Positions 9,351 through 17,406 of a DNA stretch of 31,792 bases are shown piece after piece. Source of the DNA: CAYGZC01 sp964354225 (GTDB lineage: Bacteria > Bacteroidota > Ignavibacteria > UBA10030 > SZUA-254). Made by a program: the position numbers and the translations under genes. The notes beneath the pieces were generated by a model. The model worked only from the letters and a program-made list of their open reading frames with translations, ran no database searches and had not been told where the DNA came from. Numbering within the stretch: the stretch's first letter is position 1; the number at the start of each line of letters is the position of its first letter. The stretch covers positions 1 to 31,792 of the forward strand of contig CAYGZC010000001.1 of the NCBI GenBank assembly GCA_964354225.1, given 5' to 3'.

Positions 9351-11351
9351 ATGAAAAAAATATTATTCCTAATATTGCTTGGTACTCTGTTGGTCCTGCC
9401 TCTCGTGGCGGGACCAATCAGGGTCTCGTTCCAAGATATAACAGTGCTTCGGGGAAGCACCGTTTACATACCGGTAAACATCGACAGTAGTTTGACTAGT
9501 TTGAATGTGAAATCATACGAACTTGATATCAGCTACACTTCAGGGGCGTTGTATATCGACAGTGTAATTACCGTTGGAACTATGACGCAATCTTGGACGT
9601 CTCCGGCATTCCATCTTTCGTCTGGAAGAATTACAATCGCGAGTGCCGGCACTGAACCTCTGGCAGGCACTGGAGTTCTGGTATTCCTGAAGGTGTTTCT
9701 ACCATTAACATCCTCATCATATTACGGATATCTCACATTCAATAAAGCATATTTCAACGAAGGCACCCCAACAACAACAGTAAGAAACGGAACTATCACT
9801 ATCCAGAATATTCCAATCATCACCGTATCTCCTAACATTGGATTATTGACAGTTGGAGAGACTCTGCAATTTTATATATCCGGTGGTTCAAGTCCATATA
9901 GTTGGTACACTACCGATCCTTCAGTTGCAATAATGAACAGCAGTGGTTTAATGACAGGAATTCATGCTGGATTCTGTCAGGTAATAGCCATTGATAACAA
10001 CGGTACACGCGACACAACGAGCATAATCGAGGTAAGAGCATTCAAACTTATAGTACGCGATACTTCGTACCTTCAAGGACAAACTTTTCTCTTGCCTGTT
10101 TCTATTACCGATTTGAGTTTGGTAAATGTTTATTCTGGAACATTCACTGTTTCGTACAATTCAAACGTACTAACTGCGCTTGGAACAATCCAGGACGGTA
10201 CACTTTTGTCGGCGTTTACTTCACCGGTGATTCATTTGGCTTCCGGATCAATAACCATTGCATTTTCGGGTGACACATCCCATCTGCATGCAACAGGAAC
10301 GCAGGTTCTCATCTTTATTAGATTCAAGATAACAGATGTTAACACTTACGGAACAACCCTGCAATTCTCCAACATCATGTTCAACGAAACAGTCGCTGCA
10401 AATTACCGCAATGGAAATTTCAATGTTATTCCGCGGGCAATCTTAACTGTATCCCCAAACACAGCTACACTCGTTGCCGGAGATTCTCTCCAATTCAATG
10501 TATCAGGCGGCGCTACTCCCCCAGTGATATGGTCCGTTGGTGACCCAACTTTAGCAACGATATCCAATTCTGGTTTGTTGAAAGCTTTGAAAAGCGGAAT
10601 TATTAAAGTATCGGTTTTAGATGCAGTTGGAGCAACCGGAACCAGCGGTAACATAACACTCTACGACATGCGTTCTCAATTATTAAATGTTGGCGGCAAA
10701 GTCGGTGATACCGTAGAGGTTCCCCTTCAGGTTGGCTCGTATTCCCCCGGGATATTCTCAACACAATTTACAATCAACTTCAACCAAAATTATTTTACAC
10801 CGCTAACAGTGGTTACTACCGGAACTTTATTTGAAGGAAGAATGACTGCGATTGGCTCACCAGCTTCAGGATCTGTAAACATCACCGCAGCCGGAACAAA
10901 TTCAACTACAGGACCAGGAATTTTGTTAAAGGTAAAATTTAAAATCTTAGGTACTGCTCCTTTAGGAACATATCCTTTGTATTTGATTAATACACTATTC
11001 AACGAAGGTAAACCATTTGCATTGACATCCAATGGAAATATAATTGTGGGTACGACCGGTATAGAAGAAGATGATGTTTATAATCCGATAGAATATTCAT
11101 TAGATCAGAATTATCCCAATCCATTCAATCCAGCGACTGAAATTCGTTTTAACTTGCCAACCGCCGCACATGTATCTTTAAATATTTACAACATATACGG
11201 TGAAGAAATTGTTTCCTTATTGGATGGATATCAAAACGCTGGTTTGAAAATAATTGAGTTCAATGCAAACAATCTCTCAAGTGGAATTTATTATTATCGG
11301 ATGACAACAAAATATTTTACTGAAACAAAGAAAATGGTATTTCTAAAGTGA
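9351..11351 (+). CDS. Three-cohesin, two-Big_2 scaffoldin-like surface protein with T9SS tail
   Basis: AAGGAG at 9336-9341 lies nine bases before ATG 9351 but only three before ATG 9345, so 9351 is preferred (666 residues). A signal peptide (MKKILFLILLGTLLVLPLVA) is followed by an alternation, numbered from 9345: cohesin-like about 25-155, Big_2-like about 158-231 (TVSPN...GLMTGIHAG), cohesin-like about 232-362, Big_2-like about 363-440 (TVSPNTATLVAG), cohesin-like about 442-570, then the sorting tail from about 583 (DQNYPNPFNPATEIRFNLP). All three cohesins share an end motif (FNEG or FNET, then an NG pair and a beta strand), which also appears in the cohesin of the upstream giant protein (LNEQ, then SGNIVL). 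Cohesins bind dockerins and the neighbour carries a dockerin, so a scaffold role is plausible, but in this lineage such domains may simply be structural beta-sandwiches. No enzyme domain is seen. Confidence 0.85.
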   Translation: MKKILFLILLGTLLVLPLVAGPIRVSFQDITVLRGSTVYIPVNIDSSLTSLNVKSYELDISYTSGALYIDSVITVGTMTQSWTSPAFHLSSGRITIASAGTEPLAGTGVLVFLKVFLPLTSSSYYGYLTFNKAYFNEGTPTTTVRNGTITIQNIPIITVSPNIGLLTVGETLQFYISGGSSPYSWYTTDPSVAIMNSSGLMTGIHAGFCQVIAIDNNGTRDTTSIIEVRAFKLIVRDTSYLQGQTFLLPVSITDLSLVNVYSGTFTVSYNSNVLTALGTIQDGTLLSAFTSPVIHLASGSITIAFSGDTSHLHATGTQVLIFIRFKITDVNTYGTTLQFSNIMFNETVAANYRNGNFNVIPRAILTVSPNTATLVAGDSLQFNVSGGATPPVIWSVGDPTLATISNSGLLKALKSGIIKVSVLDAVGATGTSGNITLYDMRSQLLNVGGKVGDTVEVPLQVGSYSPGIFSTQFTINFNQNYFTPLTVVTTGTLFEGRMTAIGSPASGSVNITAAGTNSTTGPGILLKVKFKILGTAPLGTYPLYLINTLFNEGKPFALTSNGNIIVGTTGIEEDDVYNPIEYSLDQNYPNPFNPATEIRFNLPTAAHVSLNIYNIYGEEIVSLLDGYQNAGLKIIEFNANNLSSGIYYYRMTTKYFTETKKMVFLK

Positions 11352-11372
11352 ACCACGATTAGATGGAAAACA

Positions 11373-11402
11373 AAAAAGCCGACCTAACAAAGTCGGCTTT
11401 TT
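11373..11402. terminator. Bidirectional rho-independent terminator
   Basis: An 11 bp perfect stem (AAAAAGCCGAC with GTCGGCTTTTT) encloses the 8-base loop CTAACAAA. The A-run on one side and T-run on the other make it work for both the + strand cohesin gene ending at 11351 and the - strand icd ending at 11422. Confidence 0.85.
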
Positions 11403-11421
11403 AATTTTGCCTGTATCCATT

Positions 11422-12780
11422 TTACATATTCTTAATTATCACGTCACCAAACTCCGAGCACTTAACTTGTTTGGCACCGTCCATCAACCTGGCGAAGTCG
11501 TATGTAACAACTTTCGATTTGATCGCACCATTCAATCCTTTAATAATGAGATCGGCAGCTTCTTGCCATCCCAGATAACGCAGCATCATCTCGCCGCTAA
11601 GTACAACTGAGCCGGGATTGACTTTATCAAGATTCGCATACTTCGGTGCAGTACCGTGTGTCGCCTCGAAAACTGCATGACCCGTAACGTAGTTGATGTT
11701 TCCGCCGGGTGCAATACCGATTCCACCAACTTGTGCTGCAAGTGCATCGCTTAAGTAATCACCGTTGAGATTGAGCGTAGCTATTACATCGAATTCTTCC
11801 GGTCGTGTTAGTACTTGTTGCAATGTTATATCGGCAATTGCATCTTTGATAAGAACTTTTCCAGAAGCGAGTGCACCTTTTTGCTCGGCATTTGCTGCTT
11901 CCTCACCTTTTTCTTTCTTCGTTTTTTCCCACTGCATCCATGTGTACACTTTACTTCCGAATTCTTTTTCTGCCAGCGCATATCCCCAATCGCGGAATGC
12001 ACCTTCGGTAAATTTCATGATGTTGCCTTTGTGAACAAACGTAACCGACTTTCTTTTCTGTTCGATAGCATACCGGATGGCAGCACGTATCAACCGCTCC
12101 GAGCCATAGAGAGAAACCGGTTTTAGTCCAACGCCGACTTTTACTGAAGCATCCGCTTGAGGGGTGCCGATCATTTTGAGCCAATCAGCAATTTTATTTG
12201 TCGTTCCAAAACGAATTTTCTTGAACATATCAGGAAATTCTTTTGAAAAGAAATCGAGTATCTTTTGCGCTTCAGGTGAGCCAGCCGTGAACTCGATGCC
12301 TGCATAAATATCTTCTGTGTTCTCGCGGAAGATTATCATGTCAACAAGCTCAGGTCTTTTTACCGGGGAAGGCACACCTTTGAAATATTGAACCGGTCGC
12401 AGACAGACATACAAATCTAACATCTGCCTTAAAGCGACATTAAGAGAACGGATTCCACCGCCGATTGGTGTTGTTAGTGGGCCCTTTATACCGACGAGAT
12501 ATTGACGAAACGCCTCAACCGTTTCGTCGGGAAGCCAAGTATTGAATTGCTTGAACGATTTCTCACCTGCAAAAACTTCCATCCATGCAATCTGCCGCTT
12601 ACTGCCGTATGCTTTTTGTACCGCAGCATCAAAGACACGCTGCGATGCCCGCCATATATCCGGACCTGTGCCGTCACCTTCGATGAAAGGAATTATTGGA
12701 TGATCGGGAACGTTTAATCGTCCTCCGCTGGTAGAAATTTTTTCTCCATTAGCTGGTGGTTTTACTGCTGCTGTAACCAT
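11422..12780 (-). CDS. icd: NADP-dependent isocitrate dehydrogenase
   Basis: It converts isocitrate plus NADP+ to 2-oxoglutarate, CO2 and NADPH in the TCA cycle (cytoplasm). At 452 residues it is longer than the 416 of the E. coli enzyme but aligns throughout. The substrate loop KGPLTTPIGGGIRSLNVALR contains the serine (S112) equivalent to E. coli S113, the phosphorylation target there. FRENTEDIYAGIE and the Asp-bearing NLNGDYLSDALAAQ are conserved. The cofactor region keeps the NADP-selecting Lys-Tyr (HGTAPKYA) and the later Tyr and Arg (VTYDFARLMDG), so NADP+ rather than NAD+ is expected. Extra length comes mainly from an insertion around residues 185-215. A good AGGAG (12788-12792 on the complement) lies seven bases before the ATG. 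Transcribed alone, with a palindrome just upstream that may be its operator, and ended by the shared hairpin. Confidence 0.97.
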   Translation of the reverse strand: MVTAAVKPPANGEKISTSGGRLNVPDHPIIPFIEGDGTGPDIWRASQRVFDAAVQKAYGSKRQIAWMEVFAGEKSFKQFNTWLPDETVEAFRQYLVGIKGPLTTPIGGGIRSLNVALRQMLDLYVCLRPVQYFKGVPSPVKRPELVDMIIFRENTEDIYAGIEFTAGSPEAQKILDFFSKEFPDMFKKIRFGTTNKIADWLKMIGTPQADASVKVGVGLKPVSLYGSERLIRAAIRYAIEQKRKSVTFVHKGNIMKFTEGAFRDWGYALAEKEFGSKVYTWMQWEKTKKEKGEEAANAEQKGALASGKVLIKDAIADITLQQVLTRPEEFDVIATLNLNGDYLSDALAAQVGGIGIAPGGNINYVTGHAVFEATHGTAPKYANLDKVNPGSVVLSGEMMLRYLGWQEAADLIIKGLNGAIKSKVVTYDFARLMDGAKQVKCSEFGDVIIKNM

Positions 12781-12825
12781 ATTAAGACTCCTATTAATTG
12801 ATAAACTTTATTTAAAAAATATGAA

Positions 12826-12841
12826 GTGTCCAATTTGACAC
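12826..12841. promoter_or_regulatory. 16 bp palindromic putative operator upstream of icd
   Basis: GTGTCCAATTTGACAC is an inverted repeat with a single mismatched pair (GTGTC...GACAC). It lies between the predicted icd promoter and its ribosome binding site, at about the transcription start, a position suited to a repressor. It does not match the CRP, FNR or Rex consensus closely; the regulator is unknown. Confidence 0.45.
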
Positions 12842-12851
12842 GAAGCAATTG

Positions 12852-12880
12852 TATATACCAAATTTTCTGTTTAAAATCAA
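12852..12880 (-). promoter_or_regulatory. Putative icd promoter
   Basis: On the - strand, TTGATT (12880-12875) and TATATA (12857-12852) are separated by 17 bases. Each matches four of six sigma70 consensus positions. The start codon is about 72 bases downstream, with the palindrome in between. Confidence 0.35.
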
Positions 12881-12909
12881 AATGAAATATAGGTTGCCCG
12901 CCTTGAGAC

Positions 12910-14268
12910 TCATCTTCTTCCAATTGCTATTACATCGCGGTTATAATTAATTCCTACTGCTACAATCATATTACCTTTTATTGCTACACTGTGGTATACA
13001 CCATAACCCAAGTATGTGTCTTTAACGTAGTTCTTCCAATCATATCCATTGAAGTGAAGTATATCTCCACCCTCACAAACAAAAACTATATCGTTCAATT
13101 CATTCCCCCGCATAGCACCTATGGAATAGGTATAATACGGGTATCCGCAGAACGACCATAAGCTTTGGTCTTCAACATTTCTCTTTGTAAATATAAAATC
13201 ACCGGCAACGTAATATATCCTTCCCGGCACAAACCATATACCGGATAATGCTTTGTAGTTGTAAACAAACTTCCCAAAAATTCCGCTGTCAGGCAATTGG
13301 GTTACAGTTGTACCGGAAATCTTGAGTATCTTACAATCATAGTTATCCGAAGCTACTGCCAGTATTTCTAACTCACCAGTCTTGCTGTTCGTTGAACCCC
13401 GGATGTCTCGGATTGGAAGTGAGGTGCCGCTCTCCAACTTTTGCCAAATGCTGCCATTGTAGTGTGCAACTCCTCCATTAGCTCCAACAATGTAAATATT
13501 TGATGAATTCGTTCCCCAAACCTTATTGACCCAGCCTGTCCAAATGGATGCAGGTAAATCAAATGTTCTCCACTGAGTACCATCCCAATGCATCGGTTGG
13601 TTACTACACACCCAGTAATCATTTACTCCGAATGCAAATACTGAATAAAGTTGTGAATAATAGTTAGAACCCTGATATGAATACAAAATTCTTTTAAGCT
13701 CCCACATTCTTCCATCCCAGCGTGCAGCATTGTATTTTACAAATTGCCCCGTAGAATCTTCCATGTTAATCCCTCCCACGATCCATACACACGTATCATT
13801 GATAATAGCGACATCGTTAATGCTCGATCCCAACCTCCCCAATGTATAAATAGTCCACTTAAAGTTGTGGCTCGTTGTGTCCATGGTAGTTACAGAAATA
13901 TTTTTTACCTCATCTCGTCTCCTATCTAAAGGTCTGATGAGCGTATATCTGTAAGTGTGCTTCGGAAGGAGCCCCCACAGGCGTCCTTTGTCTATAATTA
14001 CCGTATCTTGCGAGGTTAATGTTGTTGTAAGAACAATCGTTGTATCCCTTTTAAGTGTAAAGGTACGCGGGTAGCGGTCTTGTGCGACGCTAATCTTTAA
14101 CAGCACATCCGTTACACCAACGTCTTCCGCAATTAGCTGTATTGTTGGTGGGTGTGGACGCGGCGGCGGCAGTATCTCTGTCTTATCATCCCTGCAAGCA
14201 ACCCCTATCAGGATTAGTGGGATTAACAGGATTACAATCATCAATATGTAAAATATGGAACGCCGCAT
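12910..14268 (-). CDS. Membrane-anchored or lipoprotein beta-propeller surface protein, function unknown
   Basis: The 452-residue product begins with a strongly hydrophobic signal segment ending VAC at residue 25; the cysteine suggests a lipoprotein, although the -3 position is Gly rather than the usual Leu. A Pro-rich spacer (residues 35-42) is followed by an FN3-like region (about 45-130) and then a propeller-like domain with repeated W-D/N-G-x-x-W phrases (ARWDGRMWEL, MHWDGTQW, AHYNGSIWQ, LHFNGYDWKNY). Relatives in Ignavibacteria are usually hypothetical, and I know of no proven function. It has no T9SS tail, unlike the four proteins at the left. It is transcribed alone from a strong promoter about 30 bases upstream; no clear ribosome binding site precedes the ATG. 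Confidence 0.75.
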   Translation of the reverse strand: MRRSIFYILMIVILLIPLILIGVACRDDKTEILPPPRPHPPTIQLIAEDVGVTDVLLKISVAQDRYPRTFTLKRDTTIVLTTTLTSQDTVIIDKGRLWGLLPKHTYRYTLIRPLDRRRDEVKNISVTTMDTTSHNFKWTIYTLGRLGSSINDVAIINDTCVWIVGGINMEDSTGQFVKYNAARWDGRMWELKRILYSYQGSNYYSQLYSVFAFGVNDYWVCSNQPMHWDGTQWRTFDLPASIWTGWVNKVWGTNSSNIYIVGANGGVAHYNGSIWQKLESGTSLPIRDIRGSTNSKTGELEILAVASDNYDCKILKISGTTVTQLPDSGIFGKFVYNYKALSGIWFVPGRIYYVAGDFIFTKRNVEDQSLWSFCGYPYYTYSIGAMRGNELNDIVFVCEGGDILHFNGYDWKNYVKDTYLGYGVYHSVAIKGNMIVAVGINYNRDVIAIGRR

Positions 14269-14297
14269 ATCTTTTATTCCACAGTTTCTTCTGAGAT

Positions 14298-14326
14298 ATT
14301 GTACTCAATAAAAAATTAAATGTCAA
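14298..14326 (-). promoter_or_regulatory. Near-consensus sigma70 promoter for the propeller lipoprotein
   Basis: On the - strand, TTGACA (14326-14321) and TACAAT (14303-14298) are 17 bases apart: 11 of 12 consensus bases with ideal spacing. The ATG at 14268 would follow a leader of about 20-25 bases. Confidence 0.65.
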
Positions 14327-14341
14327 CTTTGTTTTTCAAGT

Positions 14342-14370
14342 TTGTTTCTTTTTCCATCTTTGCTTATATT
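14342..14370 (+). promoter_or_regulatory. Putative promoter of the TPR gene
   Basis: TTGTTT (14342-14347), 17 bases, then TATATT (14365-14370). The -10 is good and the -35 is weak. It lies 47 bases before the start at 14418 and back to back with the opposite-strand promoter, 15 bases away. Confidence 0.4.
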
Positions 14371-14417
14371 CAGTCCAAGTTTATAACAATATTCGCTGAT
14401 ACCCTAAAGGAGTTTAC

Positions 14418-15593
14418 ATGAAAAATTATACAATTTTTGCCATCCTCACGCTTGTTCTTTCGGTTTTTTTGCTCACTGGATTTCAGTGTGCTTCCCAGGA
14501 AATGACAAGCGCAAAGCTCTACATCCAGCGCTCCGACTGGCAGAGTGCTGAGAAATGGCTCGCTAAAGAAGTCGAAAAGAACCCAACGAATGGTGAAGCA
14601 TGGTGGTTGCTCGGAAACACTCGAATGCAGATGGGCAATTATAAAGGATCCGTCGAGGCATATAACGCTTCATTGAAAAATAGCAACGAGTTTACAGACA
14701 AAATCTATCAGGCAAAAAAATATATCTGGAGCCAGTCACTAAATCAAGGCGTCAATTTTTACAATCAAAGCTTGAAAGCTTCACCCGACAGTTCAAAAAT
14801 GTTGATAGAAAAAGCGATCGCCAGTTATGGACTCGCACTTGAAGTCAATCCCGATAGTGCTATTACATATCAAAATCTGGCGGCTGCCTATCGTTCACAA
14901 GGCAACCTCGATGAAGAGATAAATATGTTGAAGCAGTCGCTCACCCGAAAACAGAGCGTAGCAGTTCACACATTACTGATCAATGCTTATCTTCAGAAGG
15001 CACAAGCTGCTGATGCAAAGAGCGATAAACAAGGTGCGTCGGAGGATTACAATAACGCTCTCACCGCAATCGTAGAAGCACGCAAAACAGCACCTGAGAA
15101 TACCGAGCTGCTTGCCGCTATGATAGATATTCATGTGCGGCTTGGAAAAGCGAATGAAGCAAAACCATATATCCGAGAAGCGATTGAAAAAGATTCGACA
15201 AATAAAGTGTATCAATACGATCTTGGCGTTCTTTTGATGCAAACAGATTCTCTTACGCAAACAGATTCTCTCGATGAGGCAATTACACGGTTTGAAAATG
15301 CATTGAAAATCGATTCGACGTATGAAGTAGCACTGCAAAATATTGGTGTTGCATACATGCGGGTTGGTGATAAATTGAAGCAGGCAGCACAAACCACCGA
15401 CGTAAAAAAGATTGTTGATAAAACGTATCTCGAAAAGTTCAAGAAAGCGACCGAATATTTCGAGCAGCTTACGGCAGTGAAGCCGGATAATCCGAATGCG
15501 TGGGATCTGTTAGCTTCTGCATACGCCAACGCAGATATGGTTAAAGAAGCAGAAGATGCTTTAAAAAAAGCAGATGCTTTGCGGAAAAAATAA
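14418..15593 (+). CDS. Exported TPR-repeat protein
   Basis: AAAGGAG (14406-14412) five bases before the ATG fixes the start. The 391-residue product has a hydrophobic signal (about 1-22) ending LLTGFQC; Cys24 suggests a lipoprotein, but Gln at -1 is unusual for a lipobox. The rest is tetratricopeptide helices, recognisable as A-W-W-L-L-G-N-T-R-M-Q-M-G-N-Y near residue 55-75, ITYQNLAAAYRSQGNLDEEI near 150, VALQNIGVAYMRVGD near 310 and NAWDLLASAYANADMVKEAE near 360. The phrase FQCASQEMTSAKLYIQ is, from memory, characteristic of a family common in Ignavibacteria and Bacteroidota. TPRs mediate protein contacts; a role in envelope assembly is likely, with partner unknown. An 18-base tandem duplication (15239-15271) adds QTDSLT twice. 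Confidence 0.85.
   Translation: MKNYTIFAILTLVLSVFLLTGFQCASQEMTSAKLYIQRSDWQSAEKWLAKEVEKNPTNGEAWWLLGNTRMQMGNYKGSVEAYNASLKNSNEFTDKIYQAKKYIWSQSLNQGVNFYNQSLKASPDSSKMLIEKAIASYGLALEVNPDSAITYQNLAAAYRSQGNLDEEINMLKQSLTRKQSVAVHTLLINAYLQKAQAADAKSDKQGASEDYNNALTAIVEARKTAPENTELLAAMIDIHVRLGKANEAKPYIREAIEKDSTNKVYQYDLGVLLMQTDSLTQTDSLDEAITRFENALKIDSTYEVALQNIGVAYMRVGDKLKQAAQTTDVKKIVDKTYLEKFKKATEYFEQLTAVKPDNPNAWDLLASAYANADMVKEAEDALKKADALRKK
15239..15271 (+). repeat. In-frame 18-base tandem duplication in the TPR gene
   Basis: GCAAACAGATTCTCT occurs at 15239-15253 and again at 15257-15271, with an 18-base period. It encodes QTDSL twice in a linker between TPR helices. The perfect identity of 15 bases suggests a recent duplication. 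Confidence 0.7.
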
Positions 15594-15606
15594 ATAACAA
15601 TTTCTA

Positions 15607-15639
15607 AAATGCCTTTCATCAAAAAGATGGAGGGCATTT
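15607..15639 (+). terminator. Long hairpin between TPR and DUF3467 genes, possible attenuator
   Basis: A 14 bp stem (AAATGCCTTTCATC with GATGGAGGGCATTT, two G-T pairs) has an AAAAA loop. It starts 14 bases after the TPR stop and ends 25 bases before the next gene. The T-run that follows is interrupted (CCATTTT), so it may reduce rather than stop transcription, or stabilise the upstream mRNA. Confidence 0.5.
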
Positions 15640-15664
15640 CCATTTTCATAAAAGAGGAAAATAT

Positions 15665-15991
15665 ATGGTAAATCCGAATCAACCGCCGCAGCAGATAAGT
15701 ATCGAGTTAGGAGAAAAGGAAGCGGAGGGTATTTATTCCAATCTTGCGATAATAACACACTCACCTGCGGAATTTGTTATCGACTTCACGCGGGTTCTAC
15801 CCGGTATACCGAAGGCAAAAGTGCACGCCCGCATCATAACAACTCCACAACATGCAAAACTTCTCCTCAATGCACTTAAAGATAACATTGAAAAATTCGA
15901 GAAGAATTTTGGCGAAATAAAGATTCAAGGTGAGCCAACTCCCGGTGGATTTGGTTTCCAGCCGCCAACAACGGGCGACAAAGTACACTAA
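15665..15991 (+). CDS. DUF3467 family protein
   Basis: This 108-residue acidic protein begins MVNPNQPPQQISIEL and contains the family's core: YSNLAIITHSPAEFVIDF, then ARIITTPQHAKLLLNAL and a helix ending in YEK/FEK (here IEKFEKNFGEI). DUF3467 proteins are small cytoplasmic proteins of unknown function found widely in bacteria; the length is normal for the family. GAGG lies about six bases before the ATG. It follows the TPR gene after a hairpin and converges with hslU, whose stop is 23 bases away. No signal peptide or membrane segment is present. Confidence 0.85.
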   Translation: MVNPNQPPQQISIELGEKEAEGIYSNLAIITHSPAEFVIDFTRVLPGIPKAKVHARIITTPQHAKLLLNALKDNIEKFEKNFGEIKIQGEPTPGGFGFQPPTTGDKVH

Positions 15992-16014
15992 TACGACTAA
16001 CCACTCGTCACTTT

Positions 16015-17406
16015 TTAGAGTATATATTTACTCAAATCCTTATTCTTTATAATACTCGCAAGCTGCTCGTCTACCATCTCTTGAGTAATCATAATAGTTT
16101 TACCAGTGTACTTATCAGGTGCCTCGAAAAGAATCTCTTCAAGCAATGTTGTCATGATTGTATGAAGGCGCCGGGCGCCGATATTTTCAACCTGCTCGTT
16201 CACTTGTGCCGCTAACTTTGCGATCTCTTTTATTGCCTCGGGATGAAATTCAAGTTTTACTCCTTCTGTTTCGAGTAAAGCAGTGTACTGTTTTAGAAGT
16301 GCATTCTGTGGCAGAGTGAGGATTTTTACAAAATCAGCTTCAGTTAAACTATCAAGCTCAACACGGATTGGAAAACGTCCCTGCATTTCTGGAATTAAAT
16401 CTGATGGTTTCGATACGTGAAACGCCCCCGACGCGATGAAGAGAATATGATCGGTTTTCACCATACCATATTTTGTCAAAACAGTTGATCCCTCAACAAT
16501 CGGAAGTAAATCTCGCTGAACCCCTTCGCGTGAAACATCCGGACCAGATGAATGTCCACGCTCGCCAGCGATTTTATCAATCTCATCAATAAAAACGATC
16601 CCTGAGTTTTCCACTCGCTCAAGCGCCTCTTTAACTATCGATTCAGTATCAAGTAATTTCTGTATTTCTTCTTGAATGATTAAACCTCGCGCTTCGCCAA
16701 TGGTCATCTTTCGTTTCTTCGTCTTCTTGGGAAGAATATTGCCAAACATCTCTTGAATATTCATTCCCATTTCTTCGATATTGATTGGACCGAACACCTG
16801 CATAGCGGGGATCTGGCTCGAAGTAACATCGACTTCGACCATCCGATCTTCCATTTCACTATTACGCAGTTTATCCCGGAATTTATCGCGTGTAGTTTTA
16901 TGATTTTCACCTTGAGCATATTCTTCGCTATTGGCAGGATTTTCGTTTGGTTGTCCACGCCGCACGGGTGGAACAAGGATATCAAGGATACGTTCCTCGA
17001 CTTGCCGCACAGCTTTCTCTTGCACTTCCGCCGACTTTTCACTTTTAAGCATATTTACGGCAAACTCGGTCAAATCACGAATCATAGATTCAACATCACG
17101 ACCAACATAACCGACCTCAGTAAACTTCGAAGCTTCAACTTTAATAAAAGGAGCGTTTACCAGTTTGGACAGGCGCCGAGCAATTTCGGTTTTACCAACT
17201 CCTGTCGGTCCGATCATGATAATATTATTCGGCATGATCTCTTCACGAAGATTCTCCGGTGTCTGCAACCTGCGCCATCGGTTTCGTATAGCGATAGCTA
17301 CCGATTTTTTTGCGGCATTCTGACCGATGATATATTTATCAAGCTCACGGACAATTTCACGGGGTGTTAATTCTCTAATGGATTCTTTTTTCATTTTTCG
17401 ATTCAT
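16015..17406 (-). CDS. hslU: ATP-dependent protease ATPase subunit HslU (ClpY)
   Basis: This is the AAA+ unfoldase that feeds substrates to HslV. Numbered from the GTG at 17409 it is 464 residues: Walker A GPTGVGKT at 67-74, the pore loop GYVG at 100-103, Walker B IVFIDEID at 271-278, the intermediate I domain roughly 110-240, and the C-terminal LSKYIL that docks into HslV to activate it. The start is ambiguous: GTG at 17409 overlaps the hslV stop as GTGA, ATG at 17406 gives TGATG coupling, and another ATG lies at 17394. I chose 17406 because the codon is stronger and still coupled to hslV. It is last in the leftward operon and converges with the DUF3467 gene. Confidence 0.97.
   Translation of the reverse strand: MNRKMKKESIRELTPREIVRELDKYIIGQNAAKKSVAIAIRNRWRRLQTPENLREEIMPNNIIMIGPTGVGKTEIARRLSKLVNAPFIKVEASKFTEVGYVGRDVESMIRDLTEFAVNMLKSEKSAEVQEKAVRQVEERILDILVPPVRRGQPNENPANSEEYAQGENHKTTRDKFRDKLRNSEMEDRMVEVDVTSSQIPAMQVFGPINIEEMGMNIQEMFGNILPKKTKKRKMTIGEARGLIIQEEIQKLLDTESIVKEALERVENSGIVFIDEIDKIAGERGHSSGPDVSREGVQRDLLPIVEGSTVLTKYGMVKTDHILFIASGAFHVSKPSDLIPEMQGRFPIRVELDSLTEADFVKILTLPQNALLKQYTALLETEGVKLEFHPEAIKEIAKLAAQVNEQVENIGARRLHTIMTTLLEEILFEAPDKYTGKTIMITQEMVDEQLASIIKNKDLSKYIL

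Noticed and set aside
11765..12126. Open frames on the + strand over icd
   Set aside because: They are shadows of the well-conserved icd frame on the other strand; the products are low-complexity Ser/Phe-rich and match nothing.
16753..17370. 205-residue open frame on the + strand over hslU
   Set aside because: It is antisense to strongly conserved HslU motifs, has no ribosome binding site and no recognisable domain.
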